This document shows, piece after piece, positions 59,001-64,000 of a stretch of DNA of 64,000 bases. The stretch is from the NCBI GenBank assembly GCA_949316235.1, contig OX438755.1:18800151-18864150 (forward strand). Direction: 5' to 3'. This DNA is from Oegoconia quadripuncta. Lineage: Eukaryota; Arthropoda; Insecta; Lepidoptera; Autostichidae. The translations under genes and the position numbers were made by a program. Position 1 is the stretch's first letter; every line of letters starts with the position of its first letter. The notes below the pieces were generated by a model. That model made no database searches. It was not told the origin of the DNA and worked only from the letters and a program-made list of their open reading frames with translations.

Positions 59001-62000
59001 CTCTGTCTTCACCTGCAACCAGCCGTGTAGCCGATGCAAACGTTGCAGCAGTGTGAATCGTCTGAAGTCCAGAGACGGTAGCGGGGCAGACGCCGGTGAC
59101 GTAGGTGTAGGAGTTGGGCCAGCTTTGTACTCAAACACCACTGTGTCAGACACCACTCGTCCACCGCGAGCTACTTGCATCGCTGCTAGGCCTGCTTCGT
59201 GAGCTGAAATAAGAAATTGAATAACGGTAATACCTATTTAGATTTTTAATTTAATCTTATATTAGTAGTAGTCTTCATAAATGACTCATGCGTCGAGTAA
59301 GTAAAATATCGGCAACCAAGATGCACTTCAGGTTAACATATTGTTTTTATGTATTATCATCAAGAAAATGTAAAATTTTATCTAAGGCACAGGATAAATA
59401 ATAATAAATGTATCTTTATTTGTTCTTCACAAACTCACGCTATACCGAAATGTACAGGATAACAGTGTTACGTCTGGTGAGTACGTGTGAAGACTAATGC
59501 CTAAAATAGGCGGTAGCCTGTGCTTTAGGATACCAGTACCCCAGATGTACTGACACAGACAGCCAGAAAAAGTTTTAAGTAAGGCACAATGAGTTAGTTA
59601 CATTTAACGGAAAAATTAAGAATAAGAATAATTTTAACTAGAAAAATTTTAAAGTTATAACCTAGTAGTTTTTGATAAAATATAATAATAATGTTGATAA
59701 GCGGAGATAATTTAATTTAGCTAAGAATGTGACATCAATATTAATAATTAGGATTACTGAATTATATGAGAATGAGAATCAACTCATCATTGATAATACT
59801 TTTTGCTTGTGTGTCTAACGCAATACAAAATATAGGCACCTCCTAAAGATTTCTATTTGGAGCCATTTTGCGCTGCCTACAGCGATAGGCTGTAATCACC
59901 GACTATAAACCAGATTCAACTATTATTAAAATTTATCACCATAAGTGAAACAGAAGGAATAAAGTCGGGTCTCTATATGTAATATAATGTTAGATATAAT
60001 CTCTATATGTTAGACAGATAAAGAAGATAGAAGGAAGTGGGAATATGAAATGATGCTAAAGGAAAACAGAACTATTATTTTATTTAAAAGTTGACCTCAA
60101 TAACACTAACCTGGACAAAAGCATCTTAGCACACCACTCTGCACCAATGTCGATGGTACAGGGAAGTTGTCAAATAGCACCGTGTACTGATCAGTTGTAT
60201 CCGTCCAAGGTCCAGCTACCAGGACTTTCACGCCGCCTTCAGGATATGCCCACTCAGGAGAATAGTCGGTGATGCTGAGAGCTCCGTCACTGCATTCGGT
60301 TTGCATTTTCTCAGGGGGTTCTTCAGCGGGTGCTGATTTGCCGATTAAAGTCTAAGAAATGTTATGCGTACATTAGTTTTCATTATTTGCAGGATTACAT
60401 TTAACTATCCGTTACTTGAGGAACTCAGTATAGTAAATAAATACAATTTGTGTTGCTGAAACTGCAACGACAGATACAGTGAATGGTTCTTTATCATTAG
60501 TTAAATAAATTATATGCCTCAACTTAGATTAAATGATTATTTAAAATTTTAATGGCGGTAAGTAATTAAGTAATACGATGATCATAAGGTCAGTTAGACT
60601 AGCTTAGAGTTGAATCCTCTCAATTATCTAATCGAAATATTGTTTATACTCACCACAGGATTTGTCGATATCGTACTAGGATCCAATACTTCCAGTTCAG
60701 GAAAATCCCCTAACATATCGAAAGCATCAAGATTCACGAACACATTATCGTCCACAACATGCGTAGGCGACGCGACAGCCTCACAACTCTCTATAAAGTC
60801 CATAGTATCGATCCCTGATACCATTACATTTCCAGTTTCAGTAGATCTAACACCACTCCTATCTAGTTCACATGTAGGCATATTAGCTGATAGAGTTTTC
60901 TGGATATCCTCATGTGACAGCTCCAATGTTTCGTCGAAGAATCCATTTGAAGGTCCTAAATGTCCATCCGTACCTAGTAACACTAGCGTATCATCACAGT
61001 CTGTTAAAACTTTACTCTCTAACCGTTCTACTAAATCAGGATACCTAGACGGGGTTGCTGGCGCACTAGCTATAACTTGATTCCTACTCCTGGGTTCAAT
61101 TTTAATTTTCTTATCAAAGGGGTTCGCTTCTATTTTTTCTTCAACCTGCGCTTCAACCTCGTAAGTTGAATCTGAGTTATGGATGCATGAAGAAGGTTGA
61201 CTATCTGGCACTTCCCTCTTCAAGACGAAAGTAGGTTTGTACTGCTGTCGAAACCTATCCCTAGGCTCTTCGCAAACGAATGACGTCACTGACAAAGGCG
61301 ATACCAGAGACGAATGCTGTTGAGAACCATTGGTAGTTCCATTTAAAATTAGTAAACCTCCACCTCCTTGTATTTGTCCAAGTGATAAAAGTAAAGGTGA
61401 CGCAGTTTGTTGAGCTGGTCTATGGTCTCTGGTGTACTGCCTAGGAGGTTGAGCCATAGGCCTTGGTGAAGGTCCTGTTGTTGACGATACGTGATGATCG
61501 GAAGGTGGGGGCTTCGCTGCTTGGATACGTCGTAGAGGATGCGCGCAAGTTCTGGAGTCTTGACATGTGGAGTCTGGACAGCCACATTCCAGCTGCCTAG
61601 CCAAAGCTGCAGCTCGGGCAGCACGCTGTTTCTCCATTAGTTGTCCGACAATTGCTTCTACTGTTTCCGCAGTCTGGAACATTTTGCCCTGAAATTTCAG
61701 TGAAAAGGATCTTTATTAATGGTAAAGAATATAATTGTTATGTATGATGGATAATGAAGACTGTGATGCTATTAAGATTCATGCTCGTTTCCACCTAATC
61801 AAGTATGACCATTAAAGTACAGCTGACAGGCAGATCAATTTGATCGCTAGTGCTTCATTCTTTTAAATGATAAATGTTTTACTGGCTTTCAATCAGTAGA
61901 TGTTCTAAGTTACGAGTTATCAAAATAAGCCATGGGTTTCTACAGTTGACGTATTATGAAATTACTCGTATTTTACCTACTGTTTTACTCATTGAAAAGG

Positions 62001-63113
62001 ACGAGTGATAAAGCCAATGAGAGCTTTAGATTTTTAACCTAAATCCTAACATGGAGTGGGATTAGTGTGCCAATTGTATATTAAAAATTTATAAGTATCA
62101 CTAATTATTTAGGGGATCTAAATGCTATCTAATGTAATGTGACTGCAATGAAGCGTCTGGCCACGCCCACAGTGCGGTGTAATCGGCGTCGCAGTTCTGT
62201 TCTTTATTTTATTTCTGGGGCATTTAAAATTTAAATTAAATTGTGTACAAATAACACTTTTCATTTCAAGTATGTATCTGACACAACACCGCAAGTAAGG
62301 ATATCTTTTGACCAAAAAAAAACCACAAATGCCATATTTAGTTTTTTTACGGCTAACACGTTTACAGGGACGCGTTTATATGTAACGTTGTTTCGTCCGT
62401 CCAAGTTCGTCCAGTCGTTTGGGCGTGAAGGGGTAAAACATACACCCCCCCAGACTACCACATACACACAAACTTTCGCATTTATAATTTTATTTAGACT
62501 AGTTTTTTAATAATTTCCATGACAGTGAACTTCTTATCTATTTATCTTTGTTCTTTAAGGGTAGTTTGTATTTAAAATAATATTTATATATCTGCATACT
62601 AATATATATACAGTTTTATATCACGTAACAAGTATATTTATGTAACTTATTTAATTTACTTAGCACATTCTTATTCCTATAACAGGAACGTCCTGTTTTT
62701 ATGCAACAAGCGACGGTAATCCGTCTGCTCTGGGTGCGACAGTAAACCAGCGCAGAGCTCTTAAGCTGAAAGCGGAGTCGTTTCCCTTTCGCTGCTGCGA
62801 GACTTATCTGACTGTACTGTTATTTTATTAATTGCTCTTTATGTGTCGAAGTGGCGAATAAACAGTTATATTTATTTTATTTTTCTGCAATAAAGGATTT
62901 CATAATAATAATAACGTCGAGAGCCGGCTTATGTCCCTGAACGTATTAAGTTATGTGATTTAAGAACAATAACACTTAAGTTAGTAAGTTACAAAGCAAG
63001 TAATAATATTAATGTTTAAAATGAAATGTGCATTCCACTACATACATATTAATATAAAATACTTACTGATATTTCCAATTCGTTGTTGATATCTGGCTCA
63101 TCCTCGCTGAAAA
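32003..63113 (-). CDS. Camta: Calmodulin-binding transcription activator (CAMTA), 5'-partial, 16 visible coding exons
   Basis: CAMTA proteins are nuclear transcription factors that bind calmodulin. Exons in coding order are 63113-63067, 61673-60654, 60351-60111, 59203-58980, 58754-58485, 57277-57087, 56004-55910, 55391-55299, 53171-53104, 51887-51745, 49542-49370, 48102-47966, 46434-46340, 43597-43523, 33160-33056 and 32081-32003. All junctions are GT/AG and phases agree, giving 1017 residues plus a TGA stop. Numbered from the first visible codon: Cys/His cluster about 45-60; IPT/TIG about 381-463 ([22 protein letters not shown]); ankyrin repeats about 553-650 ([25 protein letters not shown]); a conserved FTLAEQII block about 735; IQ motifs about 862-930 ([38 protein letters not shown]); degenerate IQ about 942-957. 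The CG-1 DNA-binding domain must lie past the right edge. Homology is from memory of the family; exons 15-16 rest on splice phase and coding character. Confidence 0.93.
32135..32250 (+). mobile_element. LINE 3' tail in Camta intron 15
   Basis: gcgtgctttatcttcgacca, catcaagtgagattttggct and a poly(A) end; same family as 21205. Confidence 0.6.
32565..32750 (+). mobile_element. LINE 3' end, decayed
   Basis: It encodes a decayed [17 protein letters not shown], followed by tttactgagatcgcatgttt and catcagatgagagtatggtc. Same family as the pair at 35400. Confidence 0.6.
33056..33160 (-). CDS. Camta: Camta exon 15, C-terminal extension
   Basis: After an intron of about 10.4 kb, a GC-rich stretch with acceptor ctctgtcag and donor gtgagt encodes [20 protein letters not shown], then [14 protein letters not shown]. 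Its first base completes the split Lys of exon 14 and its last two begin an Arg completed in exon 16. The phase fit and lack of stops are the evidence; I do not recognise the sequence. Confidence 0.75.
   Translation of the reverse strand, partial: VAERASRKREGGPALAGCPPKLVAAHHQYSTHAQ
33785..34175 (+). pseudogene. Jockey/CR1-like LINE 3' end, remnant
   Basis: It reads [20 protein letters not shown], then [20 protein letters not shown], almost matching the 16905-17708 copy, and then breaks frame. The 3' UTR agagcaacccctcgagtttc follows. Confidence 0.82.
34380..34545 (-). pseudogene. LINE RNase H C-terminal remnant
   Basis: On the minus strand [20 protein letters not shown] continues into [15 protein letters not shown]. 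The HLL.EC motif and following Arg-rich helix are typical of the region after LINE RNase H. No long frame remains. Confidence 0.55.
34990..35372. repeat. Imperfect fold-back pair, arms of about 160 bp
   Basis: cgactaagagactttccatc, cacgttttagcggcgatggg and gtgaaccgtggatgctgttt (left) recur inverted as gaaaagtcccttagtcg, cccatcgcctttaacacgtg and gaagcaacattcacggttca (right). The arms differ at many sites. Confidence 0.65.
35400..35622 (+). mobile_element. LINE 3' end, tandem unit 1
   Basis: It encodes [20 protein letters not shown] then [14 protein letters not shown], the end of a LINE reverse transcriptase, and finishes with ggtgagattgtggtcaaacg and poly(A). Unit 2 follows directly. Confidence 0.75.
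35623..35770 (+). mobile_element. LINE 3' end, tandem unit 2
   Basis: ggcatggaactcccttccgg, cttcaagagcagggtgaata and ggtgagattgtggtcaaatg, placed head to tail after unit 1. Confidence 0.75.
36340..37080 (+). pseudogene. RTE-type LINE 3' end, frameshifted
   Basis: It reads [40 protein letters not shown], then in other frames [37 protein letters not shown] and [13 protein letters not shown], and ends gcctttgcccagcagtggga. Frame breaks lie at the cctaa run (36555-36573), just after it (gaatgggcattc), and where a foreign LINE tail is inserted (36936-36975). Confidence 0.85.
36936..36975 (-). mobile_element. LINE tail fragment inside the RTE copy
   Basis: tttttttatatgagagggcg then gcaaacgagcatg matches the end of the LINE tail at 27505. 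Confidence 0.6.
37600..37708 (-). mobile_element. SINE-A head fragment, diverged
   Basis: On the minus strand: cacctgtttggtggattggt, box B gtcgcgggttccaatccatc and aggggcttatttgtatgatg. Confidence 0.65.
38780..38905 (-). mobile_element. LINE 3' tail (ttgcctggaagagatcgct family)
   Basis: gtaaatattctttattgtac, then ggcggccttatcactaaaag and cgatctcttccaggcaacct, in the order seen at 18166. Confidence 0.65.
39110..39412 (+). mobile_element. SINE-C, diverged
   Basis: A head with ttgctcaaaatagtataggg, box B cgcgagttctattcccacc, the middle gccaagcagcaatgttaaag and the tail gtgattggggtcacgtgcaa. It has several deletions. Confidence 0.75.
39585..39690 (-). mobile_element. SINE-B 3' fragment
   Basis: aaatatctcggacacttaca, ccaatcatctagtcccaaac and ctatggatactagataacgg are the SINE-B tail in reverse. 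Confidence 0.75.
39695..39800 (+). repeat. Single copy of the 116-bp array unit's leader
   Basis: tagtttggatgacaatacta, aatttggtatcttgaagctt and tgatgatggagccgggagat match 42718-42815, the start of the tandem array. Confidence 0.7.
40490..40725 (-). mobile_element. SINE-C remnant, rearranged
   Basis: gtttgacctcatttgaagtg, gaagatgaggcggagggtcg and caatgctcaacatta, then a second poly(T) start (aacgggttagcacttcaatt) and ttgtatacattgagcca. Two partial copies may overlap. Confidence 0.5.
41270..41395 (+). mobile_element. SINE-D 5' part
   Basis: tcgtggctcagtagaggaga, box B ccaggtttgatccccagcca and gggaccaatgagttttaaat match the head of the copy at 41909-42227 read in reverse. It ends where a SINE-B begins. 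Confidence 0.65.
41396..41624 (-). mobile_element. SINE-B, complete
   Basis: From aatatttcggacacttacag to the head on the minus strand (gaccggttgatgtagtggat; box B cggttgcgggttcgaatccc). Confidence 0.88.
41788..42290 (+). mobile_element. SINE-A interrupted by SINE-D
   Basis: The head and centre (gactgtttagtgtactggtt; gcgggttcgaatcccgctag; ttcccgagttatggatgttt) break at 41912 and resume at 42234 (tataggtatgtatttattta). The far tail is decayed. Confidence 0.85.
41909..42227 (-). mobile_element. SINE-D, complete, nested in SINE-A
   Basis: On the minus strand the tRNA-like head (gcgtcggtggctcagcggtg; box B gggctcgattcccaggcagg) leads to gccatgtaccaatgag and the end gggatgtttacgggctgatg plus atg repeats. 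Near-identical ttcatttat / tccatttat flank it as a target duplication. Confidence 0.85.
42488..42563 (+). repeat. Dispersed repeat, inverted relative to 47399-47470
   Basis: cttcaagcatttatttcaaa, gtaagatacatgatatcatt and tgttgaatgttaatttaaat occur in reverse at 47399-47470. Confidence 0.7.
42775..43260. repeat. 116-bp tandem array, about 4 copies
   Basis: atggagccaggaggtggatg starts at 42781, 42897, 43013 and 43129, exactly 116 bp apart, and a decayed fifth start is at 43250. Each unit holds cccctcgagtttgggctcaa and tgcatttgatgtcgattcga. Confidence 0.93.
43523..43597 (-). CDS. Camta: Camta exon 14, degenerate IQ helix
   Basis: [20 protein letters not shown] then QSKI resembles the QAARKI helix after the IQ motifs of animal CAMTAs. 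The acceptor is attcacag. Its 3' end again reads AA before gtaagt, with TAA in frame if unspliced. Confidence 0.88.
43796..43930 (+). mobile_element. SINE-A head and centre, diverged
   Basis: cacgacctgtttggtttagt, a damaged box B (ttagtcgttcggatctcgct) and atatgtttgtataatgaata. Confidence 0.7.
43955..44090 (-). mobile_element. LINE 3' tail (ttgcctggaagagatcgct family)
   Basis: aatactctttattgcccaat, then ggcggcctcatcgctaacag and cgatctgttccaggcaaacc. Confidence 0.65.
44091..46339 (-). other. Camta: Camta intron 13, left part, nothing more recognised
   Basis: AT-rich to average. A decayed RTE-like phrase lies at 45900-45990 (cgggttgcctgcatacagcg). No exon is needed here: exon 13 joins exon 14 in phase. 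Confidence 0.4.
46340..46434 (-). CDS. Camta: Camta exon 13, IQ motif 3
   Basis: [20 protein letters not shown] followed by HRARR forms a third IQ motif. The acceptor is ctgtgcag. The exon ends AA before gtaagt; unspliced, it would read AAG TAA, so a stop could be misread here. The Lys codon is instead completed in exon 14. Confidence 0.93.
46450..46789 (-). mobile_element. SINE-C, complete, beside Camta exon 13
   Basis: Poly(T), ttgacctcaatcacacctga, aaccccaacacatttggggg, and a head ending ccacggaggcggtt. It lies only about 15 bp upstream (in Camta direction) of exon 13, so it sits at or near that intron's acceptor tract. Confidence 0.9.
47399..47470 (-). repeat. Dispersed repeat, inverted relative to 42488-42563
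   Basis: tccaatagatttaaattgac, attcaacaaacgatatgtat and aattcttgaagtttgaag mirror 42488-42563. Confidence 0.7.
47543..47911. mobile_element. TIR element of about 365 bp next to Camta exon 12
   Basis: aaggtcttagcatacgtgac at the left is inverted at 47888-47907 (gtcacgtatgctaagacctt), with TA outside both. Just inside, ggacggaacggagacgggac pairs with cgtcccgttccgtccg. A plus-strand frame inside contains [15 protein letters not shown], faintly like PIF/Harbinger proteins; that link is weak. Confidence 0.75.
47966..48102 (-). CDS. Camta: Camta exon 12, IQ motifs 1 and 2
   Basis: It encodes [20 protein letters not shown], then [13 protein letters not shown]. Two IQ motifs (IQxxxRxxxR-like) sit in tandem; they are the calmodulin-binding helices that give the family its name. 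The acceptor is ttttctag and the donor gtaaat. Confidence 0.95.
48145..48245 (-). mobile_element. LINE 3' tail, decayed
   Basis: cagattctttattgcaaata, then gagcttatctctaagagaga and tctcttccagccaaccct. Confidence 0.55.
48408..48605 (+). mobile_element. SINE-A lacking the head
   Basis: gtcctgctaggggcttatgt, a shortened centre, ccatctggtatccacaacac and the complete tail. Confidence 0.8.
48612..48700 (+). repeat. Tail of the candidate 5S-derived repeat
   Basis: cagtcggtccccggttattt, tcagttgaaggcagtcgtta and agccaattcaatggcctaca match the tail at 27140-27220 and the split copy at 20400-20990. Confidence 0.6.
48785..48865. repeat. 16-bp-period array
   Basis: aaccaattcccaaggt, gaccaattcacatatt, gatcatttcccaatat and gaccagatcacaaatt follow each other exactly, each 16 bases. 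Confidence 0.75.
48905..49015 (+). mobile_element. LINE 3' tail with poly(A)
   Basis: ctgagatcgcgtgcttcatc, ccatcaggtgagattgtggt and caaatgcgtatccagttaac plus A-run, as at 21205. Confidence 0.7.
49065..49330 (-). mobile_element. RTE-type 3' end, decayed
   Basis: On the minus strand it runs gcgtggggcatccaccaaca, cgaagtctttggctgcgtac and ttgcggctcatttgatgatg, the usual order of RTE 3' ends. It stops about 40 bp from Camta exon 11. Confidence 0.5.
49370..49542 (-). CDS. Camta: Camta exon 11, very GC-rich Pro/Ala/His linker
   Basis: It encodes [20 protein letters not shown], a Pro/Ala/His-rich run, and [18 protein letters not shown]. The acceptor is gtccgcag and the donor gtatac. The split Asp codon leads to DREQRELY in exon 12, the usual lead-in to the IQ motifs. 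An RTE-like tail ends shortly beyond its 3' side. Confidence 0.88.
49608..49875 (+). mobile_element. SINE-A, complete
   Basis: Head gacgacctgtttggtgtagt, ggttagcaactctgaccact, box B with one change (ttgcgggttagaatcccgct), centre and tail. Near-intact. Confidence 0.9.
49876..51394. other. Camta intron 10 interior, possible LINE 3' UTR
   Basis: Bases about 50790-51200 end gagcaataaagatatataat, then aattattattac, which looks like a jockey-type LINE 3' end on the plus strand; no coding part was found. The rest is AT-rich without a recognised feature. Confidence 0.35.
51395..51605 (+). mobile_element. SINE-A lacking the head
   Basis: acggacatttgtacccgagt, an A-run, caaccatttggtatccacaa and the tail tggcgctgtgtgtatgtcta. 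Confidence 0.82.
51745..51887 (-). CDS. Camta: Camta exon 10, linker before the IQ region
   Basis: It encodes [20 protein letters not shown] and, later, [20 protein letters not shown]. The acceptor ends caatag. The donor gttatt is weak, but the split Arg codon joins cleanly to exon 11 to give [14 protein letters not shown]. Confidence 0.85.
52141..52473 (-). mobile_element. SINE-C, complete
   Basis: Poly(T), atgcataacgggttggtact, all internal blocks, and the head ending ccacggaggcggtt. It abuts an RTE remnant. Confidence 0.9.
52479..52870 (-). pseudogene. RTE-like LINE coding remnant
   Basis: [40 protein letters not shown] and [20 protein letters not shown] form the conserved C-terminal block of RTE/endonuclease-reverse-transcriptase proteins. 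It is decayed further right. Confidence 0.82.
53104..53171 (-). CDS. Camta: Camta exon 9, conserved TLAEQII block
   Basis: A 68-nt exon encodes [20 protein letters not shown] followed by IK. The [16 protein letters not shown] block corresponds to the conserved TLAEHIIEATPDRIK stretch of animal CAMTAs. The acceptor is ctttcag and the donor gtatgg. Confidence 0.9.
53172..55298 (-). other. Camta: Camta intron 8, nothing recognised
   Basis: About 2.1 kb, AT-rich. Motifs such as atcgata recur but no gene or known repeat family was found. Exons 8 and 9 join in phase, so no missing exon is required. Confidence 0.4.
55299..55391 (-). CDS. Camta: Camta exon 8, polyproline linker
   Basis: It encodes [20 protein letters not shown], then [10 protein letters not shown]. 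It is GC-rich against AT-rich introns, with acceptor tgtccag and donor gtcagt. The split Cys and Gly codons match the neighbouring exons. Confidence 0.82.
55910..56004 (-). CDS. Camta: Camta exon 7, acidic linker
   Basis: It encodes [20 protein letters not shown], then [11 protein letters not shown]. No domain is recognised. It is assigned because the acceptor (ccgttacag), donor (gtaagt) and split codons on both sides fit exons 6 and 8 exactly. Confidence 0.82.
56225..56325 (+). mobile_element. RTE-type 3' end fragment
   Basis: tgcaggccgctttctaccgg, ttgctctggaaatccatggt and ggaggcctaagttcagtttg, decayed. Confidence 0.5.
56718..56862. mobile_element. Palindromic MITE, reverse core orientation
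   Basis: The arms ggtgtcgattcggatgtaca and tgtatacatccgaatcgaca (inverted), with the core in the order gtactgtctctttctccctg, gcgacggcaccactcc, opposite to 21027-21182. Confidence 0.88.
56869..57003. mobile_element. Palindromic MITE, forward core orientation
   Basis: gattcggatgtacatcaact, core gtggtgccgtcgcatcgtac and the closing arm tacatccgaatcgatacc. Only a few bases separate it from the opposite copy. Confidence 0.88.
57087..57277 (-). CDS. Camta: Camta exon 6, remaining ankyrin repeats
   Basis: [18 protein letters not shown] continues the ankyrin repeat begun in exon 5; [20 protein letters not shown] is the next. The initial ATG is internal, because the acceptor tttccag directly precedes it. 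The exon ends on a split Arg codon before gtaagt. Confidence 0.94.
57337..57960 (-). pseudogene. Jockey/CR1-like LINE 3' end, decayed
   Basis: On the minus strand [20 protein letters not shown] and [20 protein letters not shown] match the end of the 16905 copy. The 3' UTR agagcaacccttgagtttct and the end tttttttttgattttgattt follow. Frames are broken upstream. Confidence 0.82.
58485..58754 (-). CDS. Camta: Camta exon 5, start of the ankyrin repeats
   Basis: Ninety codons in phase 0. [20 protein letters not shown] is a canonical ankyrin repeat, and the exon ends DSDNCTPL, the start of the next repeat, which continues in exon 6. The acceptor is cttccag and the donor gtgagt. Confidence 0.94.
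58980..59203 (-). CDS. Camta: Camta exon 4, end of the IPT/TIG domain
   Basis: The exon completes the split Ala codon, then reads [20 protein letters not shown] and VVFEYKA, the last strands of the IPT domain. A Pro/Thr/Ser linker and a Leu/Arg-rich helix ([17 protein letters not shown]) follow. The donor, gtgatt, is weaker than at the other exons. Confidence 0.93.
59204..60110 (-). other. Camta: Camta intron 3, nothing recognised
   Basis: AT-rich. Bases 59400-59570 (tttatttgttcttcacaaac ... gtgctttaggataccagtac) have the feel of a LINE 3' tail, but no second copy was found in the window. Confidence 0.35.
60111..60351 (-). CDS. Camta: Camta exon 3, first part of the IPT/TIG domain
   Basis: The exon encodes 80 codons plus one base. 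[20 protein letters not shown] followed by [15 protein letters not shown] is the strongly conserved CAMTA IPT/TIG core, an immunoglobulin-like fold used for DNA contact or dimerisation. The acceptor is ttcttag and the donor gttagt. Confidence 0.95.
60654..61673 (-). CDS. Camta: Camta exon 2, large exon with Cys cluster and acidic activation-like region
   Basis: This 1020-nt exon (340 codons, phase 0 at both ends) begins [20 protein letters not shown] and continues to a Cys/His-rich patch, [20 protein letters not shown]. The rest is low-complexity and acidic, with stretches such as [11 protein letters not shown] and [13 protein letters not shown], as expected of the variable middle of CAMTA proteins. 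The donor is gtgagt. A second acceptor 15 nt upstream would add GKMFQ in frame (61674-61688). Confidence 0.93.
61674..61688 (-). promoter_or_regulatory. Camta: Tandem alternative 3' splice sites of Camta exon 2
   Basis: Minus-strand tttcag and, 15 nt later, ttccag are both usable acceptors. The upstream one adds GKMFQ in frame; the downstream one gives LEIS-TAETVE. Confidence 0.5.
61689..63066 (-). other. Camta: Camta intron 1, nothing firmly recognised
   Basis: Bases 62680-62910 are GC-richer and end gtggcgaataaacagttata then ctgcaataaaggatttcata, which could be an LTR or LINE end. No paired copy is present. Confidence 0.35.
63067..63113 (-). CDS. Camta: Camta exon 1 (first visible)
   Basis: A 47-nt exon encodes [15 protein letters not shown], the linker just after the CG-1 domain. 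The acceptor reads attacag and the donor gtaagt. Two bases at its start complete a codon from an upstream exon outside the window. Confidence 0.85.
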
Positions 63114-63383
63114 CTGTAATAAAAGGTTATCCGTTAATAAATATGACGTATTCACTTGTTAATTAATTTCATAACGACACAGCTCAAACCAATTTGACGA
63201 GTAATTATCGGTATTTACAATGGATTATTGTAGGATGAGGGCCGAACTGTAGTGAGCGGAAAAGGCGGACGTTATTATCGCTGCCTTGAAATACAAGCTT
63301 TTTTTCCTTTTTCCGTCGTCCAGCTGATTAGACGCTAACACCACCATACCATATTTATTTAAATAAACGTGGCGAAACTATTT

Positions 63384-63716
63384 TAACCGCCTCCGTGGCT
63401 CAATGTAAACAACATTGTGTTTACGATTCGGAGGTCGCGGGTTCGATTCCCAGCGGGGTACATGTTTAAGTACTCAGTTTGGTTGGTGGTAGGGCATTTA
63501 AAAAATGGCCGCCTGGCTAGCTACCACCATATTATCTAAATCTGCCGCCAAGCAGCAATGTTAATAGCATTATTGTGTTCCGGTTGTCAGAGATAAGATA
63601 GCCAGTCCCCTAAATGTGTTGTCGTTTTCCGGTCAGTACGCTTCCACCTCGATCTCATCTTCACTTAACATCAGGTGTGATTGAGGTCAAGTACGAAACG
63701 TCGTGCATTAAAAAAG
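63384..63716 (+). mobile_element. SINE-C, complete
   Basis: Head aaccgcctccgtggctcaat, box B gggttcgattcccagcgggg, middle and tail tgtgattgaggtcaagtacg with a short A-run. It lies in the Camta intron upstream of the first visible exon. Confidence 0.9.
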
Positions 63717-64000
63717 CCATTGGTGATGGCGTCTAGTGGTCGCGTTTTCACTGGTAGTTTACCCGTATCGCGCTGTTGGCTGTACCAATTCTCATGTTAC
63801 TGTAATCGCTCAGAAAGCAGCATGCGATCCGCCAACTACAACTCGGGCCTAACGAAATAATTATCGGTATTTACAAAGAGGGGAGGATTAATGCAGAATA
63901 ATGAAATTAATTTCATCGTCGATTTCATAAATATTCAAATGACCTCCCCAAGTTTCCTTGTACCCACTGTTTAACATTTATGGAAGGAAAGGTTTTTATT

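Noticed and set aside
60610..61080. 156-codon plus-strand frame
   Set aside because: It is the antisense shadow of Camta exon 2, which has clear homology on the minus strand.
61349..61624. 91-codon minus-strand frame
   Set aside because: An alternative frame over Camta exon 2; the exon 2 frame has the conserved sequence.

Overview
The window looks like nuclear DNA from an insect, most likely a butterfly or moth. It is AT-rich, exons are small and scattered, and most of the sequence is dispersed repeats of kinds common in lepidopteran genomes. I infer the order from repeat types and from the insect-like CAMTA protein; no species can be named.

The one host gene I can support is a calmodulin-binding transcription activator (Camta) on the minus strand. 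I read 16 coding exons between 63113 and 32003. All 15 junctions have GT donors and AG acceptors and keep the reading frame, giving 1017 codons plus a stop. They cover the end of the N-terminal part, an IPT/TIG domain, ankyrin repeats, three IQ motifs plus a fourth degenerate one, and an acidic leucine-rich C-terminus. The 5' end, with the CG-1 DNA-binding domain, lies beyond base 64000. Introns carry many repeats; the largest (33161-43522) is about 10.4 kb.

The left half (1-32000) has no host gene I can recognise. It opens with the RNase H end of a LINE (1-843). It then holds a 965-bp TIR element (1284-2248), an uninterrupted mariner (4289-5594), several MITE families, a LINE reverse-transcriptase remnant (16905-17708) and many SINEs. 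Two spots are layered: a TIR element with 9-bp target duplications inside an older repeat (20285-20995), and a head-to-head SINE pair (23877-24310). A 5S-rRNA-like stretch lies at 27060-27145.

I name four tRNA-headed SINE groups by letter. A and B share their centre and tail but differ at the head. C has the tail ending near 'gttgtgcat' plus poly(A). D was found nested inside a copy of A (41909-42227). Other repeats are a 116-bp tandem array (42775-43260) and arrays with a 16-bp period (22890-23570, 48785-48865). I saw no CRISPR array, operon, rRNA operon or genuine tRNA gene. I did not find a convincing new multi-gene system; the novel points are the layered repeats, the possible 5S-derived SINE family and the full exon map of Camta.
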